64,000 bases of DNA from the NCBI GenBank assembly GCA_029255685.2, contig CM055312.2, positions 54,408,202 through 54,472,201 on the forward strand. The letters are read 5' to 3'. The translations under genes and the position numbers were made by a program. Below, in pieces: positions 47,443 through 60,368 of this stretch (position 1 is its first letter; each line of letters opens with the position of its first letter). This stretch comes from Silene conica (taxonomy: Eukaryota > Streptophyta > Magnoliopsida > Caryophyllales > Caryophyllaceae). Under the pieces are notes generated by a model, which made no database searches, was not told the origin of the DNA, and saw only the letters and a list, made by a program, of their open reading frames with translations.

Positions 47443-48717
47443 TGTTGGGAAATATGTCCTCAACAATAGTACCATCACATGATTAAATCTCATGACGAGA
47501 AAGCGCAAGGGATGATTCGAAATTATATAGTCAACTGACCAACATTAATCGGTAATGATTGGCTAGCTAGAGTTTGACATTACTGTCATATGACGGTGGT
47601 GGTCAGTTGATCCCTTTAAGTCACACCTATAGGACAATTCCCTTAATTAATAAACTAATCAACTGTATATTGATACGAGTTGATCAGATTCCTTAAATTC
47701 GAATATCGAGAAATCAGAGGTTAAATCTTAATGTAAGATTTATGTTTGAAATTGAAACGTGTCAATTGTCAAACATTAAACGATATTTATCAAATATCGT
47801 AATTAGAATGAATTGGGTTGAATATTATTACAAGTGTTGTAAATCGTAATGACGATTATTGAAATGACCATTTTATATATTAGTAATTATGAATTACTTG
47901 TCAAATTATTAAATATGATTTGTTTAATTTATAAATAATATTTATTTGATAAATATGTATTTTAAATTAAAACAATTGTTTTATAATTATGACATAATGT
48001 ATGTCACAATTGATTATACAATTGTACAAAATGACATTTATAAAATGGATGACCATTTTACAATATAGGGTACCGGTTTTGGGTAGGTTGTTATGTGTGT
48101 GTTTTGTGTATTAAGTGCACGAAGGAACACAATCATTTAGTGAGCCTTGAAAATATTATCTTGTGCCTCCCTATGTGTGTTGGTAAGACCAAAAGCATCC
48201 CTTGAGGCTTACTATGTGAGGACACGGCTCAATCAACCTAACACCCCTATCATATGTAAATGTTTACATCTTTTGGTAGATTGATTCCCACCTTATGCAT
48301 AGTTTTTCCTAGTGTGAGAAAAACTACTAAAAACCTCTAAAAATAATATCATCTCATAATATTCATATAATAGGATTATATTAACAATACTACAATTGTT
48401 GTAGTGTTCTCATATTATTTACTCTAATAAGATTAGAATATAGGGTTTAAGGAAAACCGTTTTTAAGCACCTAGCAAGTGTTAGTCTCGGTTTAAGGGGT
48501 GGTTTTGGGTGCATCACAAAGGAGGTAATCTACCTTGATTACTCGGTTTGGAGGATCATCCTTGCAAGTGTTTCGTCGGATTGTAAGCATTCAACATCTT
48601 ATTTCCGCATATTTATATAGCATGCATAAGATCTTGAAACCCTAATTAAAGAGTTAATTAGGATATTATACTTAGTAAGACTAATTATATAGGGCATGTA
48701 AGACATAGAACCCTTCA
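47443..48717 (+). repeat. 3' LTR of B
   Basis: Same length as the 5' LTR (1275 bp); paired structure at 47531-47610; ends CCCTTCA then GTTAC. Confidence 0.92.
47531..47610 (+). promoter_or_regulatory. 80-nt two-stem structure shared by the B/C/D copia LTRs
   Basis: Outer stem TCAACTGACCA..TGGTCAGTTGA (11 bp) and inner stem GTAATG..CATTAC. Found at exactly 80 nt length also at 15265, 16921, 23899, 32312 (reversed), 56331 and 59211. It sits about 90 nt from the LTR start. Whether it acts as DNA or RNA depends on where transcription begins, which cannot be seen. Confidence 0.7.
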
Positions 48718-49250
48718 GTTACATGATAAAAATACTTAGTCTAAAATATATATTTATTCTAGGTGAGATTAGCAAATCGATTATTTACTTGTCTTAAGCT
48801 AATTAATTCATGGGTGTCTTAATGTAAAGCTTCATGAACTAAGTAAATTAAATGTAGCATTTGTCGAGACTATACTTATCAAATATGAGTCCTAGGTATT
48901 TAAGAAACTTAATGTGAGTAGGTTGCTTTCCATATGTTTGTATGTGTATGTTGAGTCTTATGGTAGCCTAATGAGTTAAGTTAGAATTGAATGTAAATGT
49001 GATGATGCGTATTAAATTATGCCTTAAGTTGGCTTCTGATTTTAATACGTGAGTAATGTGTCGCATATTGGGACATACGTTGAGATATCGTGGCCTCTGA
49101 GTCCAATATGTGTATGAATGTCGTGTCTGAGACATACGTCGAGTTTTCGCCTCTGAGTTCAGACATGTTTGATGTGACCGTATCAGGACATGCCTTAATC
49201 TGGCCTCTGAGTCTGATACGAAGAGCGGTTCCACATTGGGGTAGCTATGA
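48718..49250 (+). repeat. T1 LTR segment with degenerate short repeats
   Basis: Continues T1 after B. The phrases GGCCTCTGAGT and GGACATACGTTGAG recur about every 50 bp and continue in the next T1 segment at 58590-58860. Confidence 0.75.
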
Positions 49251-50442
49251 TGAAGAGTCTATTGATATGAATATACTCAAGAAGGGGGGGGGTGGGGGGG
49301 TTGAATTGTGTATGCCTTCTTTTTCGATTCTTCTTCGATGTATATGTTGGCATGATGAACAATATGTAAAAACAATAAGTATGAAGAGACACAATATTTT
49401 TGAAGTGGTTCGGTTTCACAAATCGAAACCTACGTCCACTATTCTCGATTAATAAAATTAGTACCTCTCTCCGGATTACAATTTTATCAACCCACTCATA
49501 CAACTATGTAACATCCCGTATTTTCGTAAATAATATTTTAAGGATTTTAAATTATTTTACGGAATATAATAATATTTTAATAATAAATCGTAAACTTATT
49601 TTTTAAAATCTTCCGTTAAGATCCGTCTTAAGAATATCCTTAAGTTCTTAAGATGTTAACAACTTGGCATAACTCTAACCCGACTAAAAACCCGTTTCAC
49701 AAACAAGTAACCCGACTCATGTAGTGAAAGGACACTACTTAAATCCTAAACAAAACCCTTCATCGACATCACCATTTCAATACACTGTTACATTGGTTTT
49801 CTCCATTTCCTTCTTCCTTCAAGCTTAAAATCGACTTTTCAAGCTCTTCCCGAACTCGAATCACGGTAAGTCCTACATTTTCGGAATCCTTGCGAGATTT
49901 CCAAGCCATCTATCTCTTTCAATTTCATTTTCATCGAACTCGAAAAAGACGCTGTTTTGGCTTATTTTCGTTTAAGGCTTCTAAAACCCGTTTTCTTTGT
50001 TGTAGAGGTTGATTTAGAGGATCCTGAGGTTGATAGCTTTGTTATTGAAGAGGATCTTGGAGCATAAAACGCTTTTGAGGTGACAATTACGGGTTACTCG
50101 GCCTTTTTGTTAAAATAGCACTTTTCTTGATATTTATTGTTGTACTTTCTGATTTTTGTAGTTGTTGATGTTGTTTAGACTTAGTATCATGTTAGGCTTT
50201 AGTCTCATATGATTTTCACATGATTGGTTTGATGTTCATATGCTTACTTGCTCATTTTCAGTTTTTACAATCTTAAGACAAATACAAGTTGTGATCTTAA
50301 TATGGCCTTGTTGTTGTAATTGATGCTTGTTATTGAATCACATATGTATTTTATATGCCGGGTAATCTTTGCTTGTTGCGAATTTTGAGAATTTGTATCG
50401 ATTTAATCGAGTTTGAGAACTACTGTGAAATACTATTTTTGG

Positions 50443-50745
50443 TTCAGAGGCTCTGAGCCGGTCGACCGGCTGGGAGTGTATTTGTTGTGTTTTGCGTGTT
50501 TCAAAAATAGAGCTGAGTGGGTGCTCAGCCGGTTGGCCGGACGCCGGTCGACCGGCTGGGACACCTTGTTCTTCATGTTTTGCGTAGAAAGAGATGAATA
50601 GGGAGTGGGTCTCCCAGCCGGGTGGCCGGCGGCCGGTCGACCGGCTGGGGATCCTTCCTCATAGGCTTCGTTGTTTAAGGCTGTTTTCAGGAAGGGTTGT
50701 CAGCCGGCTGACCGGCAGCCTGTCTGCGACCGGCTGGGGACACTT
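50443..50745. repeat. GC-rich palindromic tandem repeat in T2
   Basis: Four degenerate units of about 90 bp, each with GCCGGTCGACCGGCTGGG or a variant. The core AGCCGGTCGACCGGCT is a perfect 16-bp palindrome. The surrounding LTR is AT-rich. Confidence 0.85.
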
Positions 50746-50989
50746 TTCACTTTAAAATCGGTTTATCTTTTGATCAGCTAGTCCGATTTTCTTGAGACTC
50801 GTTCTGTATACCTGCTACGTGTGTTTGAGGTCCCCGGAGGATCGGCGACACTATATTGGGTTCGGGAATGGAGAGAGGATAGAGACCCCGAAAGGAAAAC
50901 CGGCTCTCCCTCAACTTAGTTCCCGGGGTCAATTAAGTGTTGATTAGAAGTCTAGAAAGACTAGGACTAAGGATTTGGTTGAGTACATA

Positions 50990-51476
50990 TCTGAATATGT
51001 CTGAGCAGGGACCGCTAGAGTACAATATGTGCTGATGGTTGTATGCGTGTCAAGTCATGGTCTGAGCATGGATCCTCTTACTTGACATGTGAGTGTTTGT
51101 GGCGTGTCGGCTACGTCTAAGCAGGGACCTCTATGTTTGATGCGGTAGGATATGTCTGAGCAGGGACCGCTATTCTACCGTGAGTTTGTATCACCGTAGT
51201 GGGTTGGGTCTGAGCAGGGATCCCAATTTCATTACGAAGGGTAATGGTCACGACTGAGCATGGTCTAGGAACCATTATTAGCTGATTGGTATCCACTCGT
51301 GCCTGAGCAGGGGTCACGAGTGTATGCTTCCTGATTTGTGTACCAAGTATAACCTGAGCAGGGGTGTAACTTGGGCACTGCTGATTGTGTCTAGTTCTTG
51401 CCTGAGCAGGGGTAGGTCCTAGATATTGCTGATTTGCATCTGCTTACCTGTGTAGGGGTACAATGTCAGATGTTGT
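50990..51476. repeat. GAGCAGGGG-type array in T2, about 50-bp spacing
   Basis: CTGAGCAGGG or close variants at about 51001, 51066, 51119, 51159, 51214, 51256, 51305, 51355, 51404 and 51452, continuing at 55164 and 55211 beyond the CACTA insertion. Confidence 0.85.
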
Positions 51477-54400
51477 CACTACTACAATTTTAGGCTATGA
51501 GAACGCCACTTTAAGAACGGTTAAATACGGAACTGGTCTGTTTGGTGACTTTACTTTGGGCGCACATATATGACTCCAAAAGAGAATGGTTATTTGTATG
51601 AACCGTTCTCGTAGATTAACAACGAGAACGGTTATGTTTGACCAACCGTCTTAATATATTGATAATTGCTAGAAGAGACCGGTTCACATTGATAACCGTC
51701 CTCTTATGTTAAACAAAGAGAACGGTTGGTGAACCCAAGCGTCATCTTTTCAAAATAAAAGTAATTGTAGCAAGTTTCACGCGTCTTATTTCTTTGAGCT
51801 ACTCCTTTTGTCTTCCTTTTCATTTTCAATCTCACAAAGCACACCCTAACCATTCGCCTTTGCTCTTATAACACCGCTCACACTCCGTCGTTGCGTCGCC
51901 GTCGTCATCATCTCACTTCGCCTTTTCCTCATCAACTTCCTTGGCCAAATATTTGGCTCCTTGCTTTTGCACAAACAATCTCACCATTTTTTATTCAATT
52001 GTAGCCACCTAGAATCAGGTAATTTTGTATCATTGAACTTTTCTTGTCGCCTAAATCGTTTTATTGATAATTAAATACTTAATAATTAGTTTAATTTTCA
52101 ATAATTTAAATTCATCTGCTTTGAAAGTAAAATCATAAAAGTTATTTTTGTATCTTATAGATTGAGGGATTGATATGGAAATTGGGGCTTTTGTATGAAA
52201 TTAGTGTTTTTGTGTAGTACTGTAAAAGTATTATGTAGTTATGTTGATATGATGATAGATTAAGAAGATAAAGGTGCATAACTCCATCTTTCTTATCAGC
52301 CAACCATCGTCTTCATCAGCTTTAACTATGTTGCTCATTTTCGGATAAGGCAGCTTTGCTCATCTGTTTGTTTTTGTTGACATGCTTACTTACTCTAGCC
52401 AACATAGGTAGTCTAGTCGCTGTTGGCACACAGATAACATCTTTGATTGATGGGACGACTTTCGCCGAAAATGACTTACTACCTATCAAAAAACGTCACA
52501 GTAGGAAGTTAGGAACACATTGTTCATTCGCACGCCTCTTCACATCCATACCCCTAATCTGTAATTCAATTCCCTACTGTAATTCCCTAAACCAATATTA
52601 ATCAATTCCCTCATTAGAGTCGTTATCTCTTGATCAACATAACTTAAAAAATTTCCTTGTGAAGATCTGATCCTGTTTAAGAGGAGAGTAGCTAAAGTCC
52701 ATATTTTCATTTTGAAGAAATGATCTCAATATCGTATGGAGATTTTAAACCCGATTCAGATAAACTTGGGTCTTTCAACAGAGAAGAGGACTGTCATACC
52801 TTGATTTCTACTCCCTCTTTTTTCCCCTAATTGTAGGTAGTTCTTTTGCAAGACGTTTGTGATATATTTTTGTTTGTCTTCTTGATCATTGGTTTTCTCC
52901 AGGGCAATAATGTGACGTTAGCGAGTTGCTCATTTCTTTGTAAAGCTTGTGATATATATATAGTCTGTGTGTTATTCATATTTCTTATTGAAAAATTGCT
53001 TGTGAACAGGTAAAAAAGCAACAGTCTCAAGACGAAAGAGCTTTCACACTTTGCAGGGAATGTATTCAAGATGAAGGATGGGCCAAATATGTTGCTTTAC
53101 GTTGCAAAAAAGATCATTTCATCTGTAAGTTTACTTAACCAATGTTTTGTAAGTTTACTTAGCCTAATGCTTGACATTTTATTTAGTTATGGAACTCCTA
53201 TTGATTCCATAGCTGAAATCACCTTCGAAATAGGAATATTATAAAGTAAGGACAGCTTGTGGAGATAACATATTTCATTAGGTATTGAAATGTTTATTTA
53301 TGAATTCAAATTAATTACTCTTCTACTAGGAGCCCAAGGAGAAATTCTTGAGGCTAAATAAACTTGTAACAGACGGTTTCACATGCGTGTGTGACCAACC
53401 CTTTGCACAACATTATTGTGATAGTAATTAGTATATATGAAGTAATTAAGTAAACAATTTATGTCCATTACCTCCTTGTATAGGTTACTACAACTTGCGG
53501 AGCTTGAGGAATTGGACTGATCATTGGACCTTGGGGGTTTACTTGCTCAGGTGAGCTTCCTCGTCCTAGTTTCATGCTTTTACGGATCTATTTTAATCCA
53601 ATATCATTTTACTGATGTGGGTTCTTAGTCTTGAAATTTGCAATTACCTGAGATGAAGTGTGAAATCAAATTATCTGATTTTCTGAACTACTCCCTCCTA
53701 TTCTGAATAACTGTCACATTTGCCGTTTTCGTCTAGTCACGTAAATGTCACATATTCCATTTTGGGACATTGTTTATACGTATTTTATTCACTCTAACCC
53801 ACAATAATACCCCACCTTACCCCACAACACTACTTATTTTAATCACCTCTACTCATAATAATAATCAATAATACATTCCCTCTCTCCAATCTTCCCACCC
53901 CACACATTACTTTACATTAAACAAATGAATTCCTTAATTCCCGTGCCCAACCCGAAATGTGACAGTTATTCAGAATAGGAGGGAGTAATATTTTGCAGCC
54001 TGCATAAATGTACCCTGAGATATTCATCGAAAATTCGTTGTTTGAAAGGTTAGTTTTCACATGTCTCAATCTTTTGTAGCTTAATACTGCGATGCCCTCT
54101 TCTCTGTTCCACATGTTATATAATATGAAAAGATATAATTTGACTGCACATTTCCATACTTATTGCCCTACCTCATTACAACCATATTCACAGTTCTGTT
54201 GGTGACTATTGGTGCATTTTGGCTTACGGTTAGTCCCTTTATCACCTTGCATTTGGAAGAAATTCCAATGATAGTCTCCTCTTTTAATATTTTCATTAGA
54301 TCTTTTTATATATTGTACATTTTGTAATAATACGTAATTAAATTGTTGCATGCTTGTATATTATTTGCAGTTGTTATATCGAAGACCTTCACAATTGCTA

Positions 54401-55136
54401 AATCATGCCGAATGTTAGGACTTTGAGGGAATGGATATCATCTGCTCTTGGGTTTGTGTTTTCTTAACTTGTTATTTGTAACTAGCCAACTACAAACTTG
54501 AAAATTAAGTTGCGAAGTATTTTTGATATTTATTGCCGCTAGACTCTTAAAAATATGATAAGACTTTGTATGTTTTTCAAGAATTTATCCTTTATGAACT
54601 CAAATTGAATGTAAAGGTTTTTGTTGCGTAAAACATTCTGGAGTTTCTGAATTGTAATGCAGGTTCAATTCTTATAAGCTATACGATCCAATCGTGTAGG
54701 GGTTACGAAGAAGCAGAATTAATAAAAAAAAAGTTGGAACAACGAGAACGGTTCCTTGTATAACATGTTCTCTTTGAAATTAACAAGAACGGTTCCTTGT
54801 ATAACCCGTTCTCTTTGAAATTAACAAAGAGAACGGTTATAATATTCAGTGTTCTCTTTGAAAATGTAAAGTAGCGGCACTAAAAAAAATCAATATATCA
54901 AAAAGACTGGGTCTCTGTATAATTAACCATCCTTTATGATATATCAAAGAGAACGGTTCTGATATCAAAGATAACGGTTCTAGAGCACAGCCGTTCTCTC
55001 TGATATATCAAAGAGACCGGGTTGACTTAATTTTAATCGTTCTCTTTGATCAACGAGAACGCCTGGCCACAGGACCGTCCAAAACAGCTTTAAGAACGCT
55101 TTCTGACCGTTCTCGTAGATCAAATTTGTAGTAGTG
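51477..55136. mobile_element. CACTA (En/Spm superfamily) non-autonomous transposon in T2
   Basis: 3660 bp with ends CACTACTACAATTT and AAATTTGTAGTAGTG and the 3-bp duplication TGT (51474-51476, 55137-55139). Subterminal copies of GAGAACGGTT in both orientations crowd the first 260 bp and last 330 bp, as expected for transposase binding. No transposase frame is recognised. The interior is AT-rich with short exon-like stretches (for example near 53010-53120, bounded by AG and GT) that may be captured host sequence, unidentified. A Stowaway lies at 53691. Confidence 0.9.
53691..53985. mobile_element. Stowaway-like MITE in the CACTA element
   Basis: 295 bp, ends CTCCCTCCTATTCTG and CAGAATAGGAGGGAG, with TA duplications. 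Same subfamily as 25378-25672, opposite orientation. Confidence 0.92.
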
Positions 55137-55463
55137 TGTTGATTGTTTGCATATGCTTGCCTGAGTAGGGGTAAGTGTCAGATGTTGTTGATTGTTTGCA
55201 TCTGCTTGCCTGAGTAAGGTTATAGTGTCAGATGTTGCTGATTGTTGAGTTTATATAGAGTGTTGTATATTATAGAATTGTTCATCCAAGGCATTGGATG
55301 ACTCTTTGGCTAGTTTCGTAAATTGTTTGGACTGAAAGACCTCCTGGCCGGGCAACCGGATGGGAAACCGGCTCTCCTTCCAAATAGTTTCCGAAGTTGG
55401 TTGAGAGCCTTGAATGATAATCGCGTATGAGTTTGAGATATTGAGATTTATATACTTCACATG

Positions 55464-55575
<112 letters not shown>

Positions 55576-56242
55576 GAGTATGTTGTGTGTTTATGTGTTA
55601 CGTGTCGTTACAAAAGGTGGCTAGCAGAACTCTAGTCACTCCCCACTGATTGTGGCGTACATGTTTATTTGTATGTAGGTACATGACAGGTTGGCAGATG
55701 GGTTACATGGAGCTAGCGAGCGATGATCCTTCATCGATTGACATTACACTTTCGTTAGCTAGACTCTAGATGACATTTCAGTTTTTGAGTGCCTGTAGGG
55801 ACGTGCCATCCCAGGCTGTTTGTATATATTTTACTTTCAGTACTTAGACAGTTTTACTTATCTATGTTTCTGCTTATATCAGTTTGTTCAGTTTTGTTTT
55901 AATTCACCTCGTTTATCTTGCATGTTAAAGTTTAAATTCCGCGTAAATTTTGGCATGTTTTTATGTTTTATTTTCCGCTGCGACGAGGGGTTTTACAAAC
56001 TAGACGTTAGTTGTAACTCAATCTAGATACCGTTAAATACCTAGCTACTTCAAGTACCGTGAAATACTTGAATACAACGAGTACCGTGAAATACTCAAAC
56101 TATCTTAAGTAAATAAGATAAATCTTCTATGTTCTTTGTGTTCACAAACTGAACGAATAAAAACAATTTCTAACAACTAAATCTTGTAACGGAATATGAT
56201 AGTTTAAGCGCGAGCAATAAACAGAATATATGATGGAGTTTT

Positions 56243-57511
56243 TCTTGGGAAATGTGTCCTCAACAATAGTGCGATCACATAATTAAATCTCTTGACGAGA
56301 ATGCGCAAGGGATGATACAAAATTATATAGTCAACTGACCAACATTAATCGGTAATGATTGGCTAGCTAGAGTTTGACATTACTGTCGTATGACGGTGGT
56401 GGTCAGTTGATCCCTTTAAGTCACACCTATAGGACAATTCCCTTAATTAAAAAACTAATCAACTGTATATTGATACGAGTTGATCAGATTCCTTAAATTC
56501 GAATATCGAGAAATCAGAGGTTAAATCTTAATGTAAGATTTATGTTTGAAATTGAAACGTGTCAATTGTCAAACATTAAACGATATTTATCAAATATCGT
56601 AATTAGAATGAATCGGGTTGAATATTATTACAAGTGTTGTAAATCGTAATGACGATTATTGAAATGACCATTTTATATATTAGTAATTATGAATTACTTG
56701 TCAAATTGTTAAATATGATTTGTTTAATTTATAAATAATATTTATTCGATAAATATTCATTTTAAATTAAGACAATTATTTCTTATAATATTGTGACATA
56801 GTGTATGTCACATATGTACAATTGTACAAATGACAAAAATTATAAAATGGAATCCATTTTATGTGTGGTATGCCGGTTTTGGTAAGTGATGGGAGAAGTG
56901 TTATGTGTTATTAATTAACCCAACATTATGATTAATAGCATGCTTAGCTTTAATCAACCTAGAGCCACCCTAGTTCATGGGTAAGCTAAAAAGGAGCTCT
57001 CCTCTCCCCTTCCCTATACCTTGAGCACGGCATCCACAACCACACCCCATATAATATGTGAATTGTTTACATTTTTGATTCACTTCAACCTTGTGCTTAG
57101 TTTTTCTAGTATAAGAAAAACTATTAAAACCTCTCAAAATATTATCTCATAATATTTTATATAATAATATTATATTATCAATACGACACTTTCTTGTAGT
57201 ATTCTCATATTATTTATTCTAATAAAAGATTAGAATATAGTTTAAGCAAAACCGTTTTAAACACCTAGCTCGTGTAAATTTCGGTTTCAAGGGATTGTTT
57301 TAGGTGCATCACAAAGGAGGTAATCTACCTTGATTACTTGGTTGGAGGATCATCCTAGCATAAGTTTGGACCGATTGTAAGGGTTCAATCTTATTATTTC
57401 CGCATTTTATTTAGCATGCATAAGATCTTGTAAAACTAATTAAAATGTTAATTAGTAAATTTATATTAGTAAGACTAATATTTCGGGTGTGTGAGACATT
57501 CGAACCTAACA
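56243..57511 (+). mobile_element. B/C-type copia solo LTR in S2
   Basis: 1269 bp with duplication GTTTT (56238-56242 and 57512-57516). The left part matches B LTRs, the middle (CTAGAGCCACCCTAG near 56960) matches C, and the right part returns to B-like sequence. Paired structure at 56331-56410. Confidence 0.9.
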
Positions 57512-58562
57512 GTTTTTTCTCGGTTCTTGTGCGTGTGAGGTATGTATTTTAATGTGATATAAGCATCCTATTTATATAGAATTATATCTAGGTATTTCAA
57601 ACCCTAGATGATTTAGGAATATTACTTTATCTAGACTTCTAGTCTTTAGATTCTAATTCATTACATCTAATCTTAATTTATTTAGGAAAGATTTAATAAG
57701 ATATTTAAGTATTATATATAAAACCAATTTCCTAAATCATATTTAGGAAATATCTTATATTATAAAACAAATAATATCCTAATTAAATTCAATCTTCTAA
57801 ATCTTGTCAAAATATAATAAATTATATTTAATTATACCATAATCTAGTTTGTTTAGGATATTAAATAAATACATAATATTTATTTAATTAACCTTTAACA
57901 ACTTAGAAACGTGTGGTCATGACACGGTTTCCAAAATCGTTCCACACACGATTCTCTAGATTCAGATATTTGACAATTTAGGTCAAAATAAAAATCCTTA
58001 GCATATTAGAAAAATTATTAACTCATAAGATAATTATTTTATTCCTATTTAACTATTTGATATTTTATATTAACCACTTAAGATTAATAACTCAAAATTG
58101 TAAAATAGAATACCGATTACACATTAATTCTCACACCGATTTTAGAATTAAAATCGCTTTAACTGCCATCACTCATCCGATCATTTCTTATTGCTTTTAT
58201 AGGGTTATAGCTACGAGCTATAACTTGAAGCAATGTCATACTAAAGTTATAGTTGAGAAGTATAACTTTGGTCGAACTCCGTTATTCGATAAATATCCTA
58301 ACTAATCTTCATAAAGACTTGAAAGAAGCTTGAGATCTTCCATCAATATTTGATTAGTCACATCCTTGACTAACGATCTTGAATCTTCTATTATTGAAAA
58401 CTGTTGTATCTAAATATTGATTGACGAGATCTTCCAATCTTATAAACTGTACACTTAACACACGATTATACGCACGAGTATATATGATATATTTTCCTAG
58501 ACTTGTCATCATTAAAACATAAATACATATAAAATATATACTTATTAATATCTGGTTCAACA

Positions 58563-59121
58563 TATGATGTTGATGTCGTGCCCGATGTATAATCGTTTGG
58601 ATGCTAGGACATGCGTTGAGATGTCGCCTTTGAGTCTAGTATCTTGTTGTGCAGTAAATGAGTATGCCTTAAGCTGACCTCTAAGTCCTTTACATATTGA
58701 GTTATTTGGTATTAGGACATGTGTTGCGATTTCACCTCTGAGCCTTCTACTTGCTGATTATTTGGTTTAGGACATGTGTTGAGATTACACCTTTGAGCCT
58801 TTTACTTGATGTATGTTATGATATGGTTATGTCTTGAGATTTTACAGCTGAACCAGTCATAAAGTATGACTATATTTGCATACTTGTGAGAGTGATTATT
58901 ATGAGTAATAAATGGGTTGAGTTTTAGATGTTAAGTATACTTGTGATAGTTATTCATGAGTAACATGCTTCACATGATATTGTTTATGTTGGAGTGTGTA
59001 TGGATGTTTACATGATTACTTGTTATGTGTTTAATGATCATAAAAGGCTGGGAGAACCTCTAGTTGCTCCACACTGACTGTGGCGTACATGTTTTTCATG
59101 TATGTAGGTTGGTGCTGATCT
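58563..59121 (+). repeat. T1 LTR segment between S2 and D
   Basis: Right-hand part of T1, with degenerate GGACATGTGTTGAGAT-like repeats and the GGCGTACATGTTTTTCATG stretch that lies near the end of this LTR type. Confidence 0.75.
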
Positions 59122-60368
59122 TGTTGGAGGAAGTGTCCTCGACAATAGTGCGTTGACATAATTAAAACTCATTTGAATGAAACACAACTGGGAATGTTAC
59201 TCTTTTATAGTCGACTGATCAACATTTACCGATAATGATTGGCTGTCTAGAGTTTGACATTATCGTCATATGATGGTGGTGATCAGTTGATCCCTTAAGG
59301 TCATATCTTTAGGGAATTCCGTCTCCGTGGAATATTTAATTAAATTGTATTGGGTACGAATTAATTAATAACTAGAAATTTAGAAATGATTTTACGTGAC
59401 GAATATTGTTATAATGGGATTATAATAATAATGGTCAAATTAATAAAATTGTTTTATTACACGTTTTATTTACTCGTTTAGGGAAACGATTAAATTGAGA
59501 ATGAACACGGTTGATCATAAAATTACAATTAGTTGTAATAAAATTATGATATTACATTTTTTATAAGATAATAATTTCGAATTACTAGAGAGATTATTTA
59601 AATGTAATGAATTTGTATATTATGGATTTTAAAGAGTTAAAATTACATTATTAATAAATTGGTTCATGTGTTATGAGAAATATGTAACATATGACATATT
59701 AACCCAATTGACAAAGATAAAATGGAATCCATTTTATCTCAAATGGACCGTGAGATTAGTGTATGTGTATGAACAAATAAATTGTTTATTATGTAGCTTA
59801 CACATAGCTTGCAAGCTAGACTCGATGTGTAAGAAACTTTTTATGCATTTGGCATAAAATAGAGAGCGTGCATTGGGGGGCTTCATGGGAGCCCGTGGCC
59901 GGCTATCACAAGCATCACAAGGGGAGTGTTCTTCCTATATATTGTGTGCTAGTATACACATGCAAACTACTTGAACTTCATCCTCTCAAAAGAAAATAGT
60001 TTTCTTAGCAAAACAAAATCATTTTTCATAGTTAGTAAAAATATTAAGACTAATATTGTTATTATTTTTCTAGTATACTAAATTCAATTTCTAGTAACAA
60101 AATTGTTTTTAGTTTGAGAACGGTTCATTGATAAGAGCTTTTGGAGACGGTTTCACAATAAACCGTTATAAAGGGTGTCTCGGTTTTTCAAGACTCATAT
60201 AATAAGTGATTATTGAGTATAAACCTTCTAAAACCAATGTAAGGAATTTCAATCATCTTATGTAATCATCATGCATGCATAAGATCTAATTAAGTTTTAA
60301 TGGCTAAACTTAAAGAAATAAAAATCATATGAGATATGAGTGTATAATCTGAAATTCGATTTCTAACA
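59122..60368 (+). repeat. 5' LTR of D
   Basis: 1247 bp, related to B and C LTRs but clearly diverged. Paired structure at 59211-59290 with compensating differences in both stems. Confidence 0.88.

Larger units (their letters stand above)
15177..48717 (+). mobile_element. B: non-autonomous Ty1/copia element with gag only, heavily invaded
   Basis: Two 1275-bp LTRs (15177-16451 and 47443-48717) flanked by the duplication GTTAC (15172-15176 and 48718-48722). Primer site TGGTATCAGAGC at 16454 and purine tract just before 47443. Its own internal sequence is 16452-16831, 25062-29652 and 45665-47442; the rest is inserted C, a Stowaway, a TRIM and Sirevirus S1. It encodes a gag related to that of C and no pol. 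By eye the LTRs differ at about 40 positions (roughly 3%), slightly more than the nested C, as nesting demands. It is broken: gag is interrupted and four elements are inserted. Confidence 0.9.

Noticed and set aside
50443-50745. CRISPR-like array
   Set aside because: Units are degenerate palindromic repeats without unique spacers, in a plant LTR.
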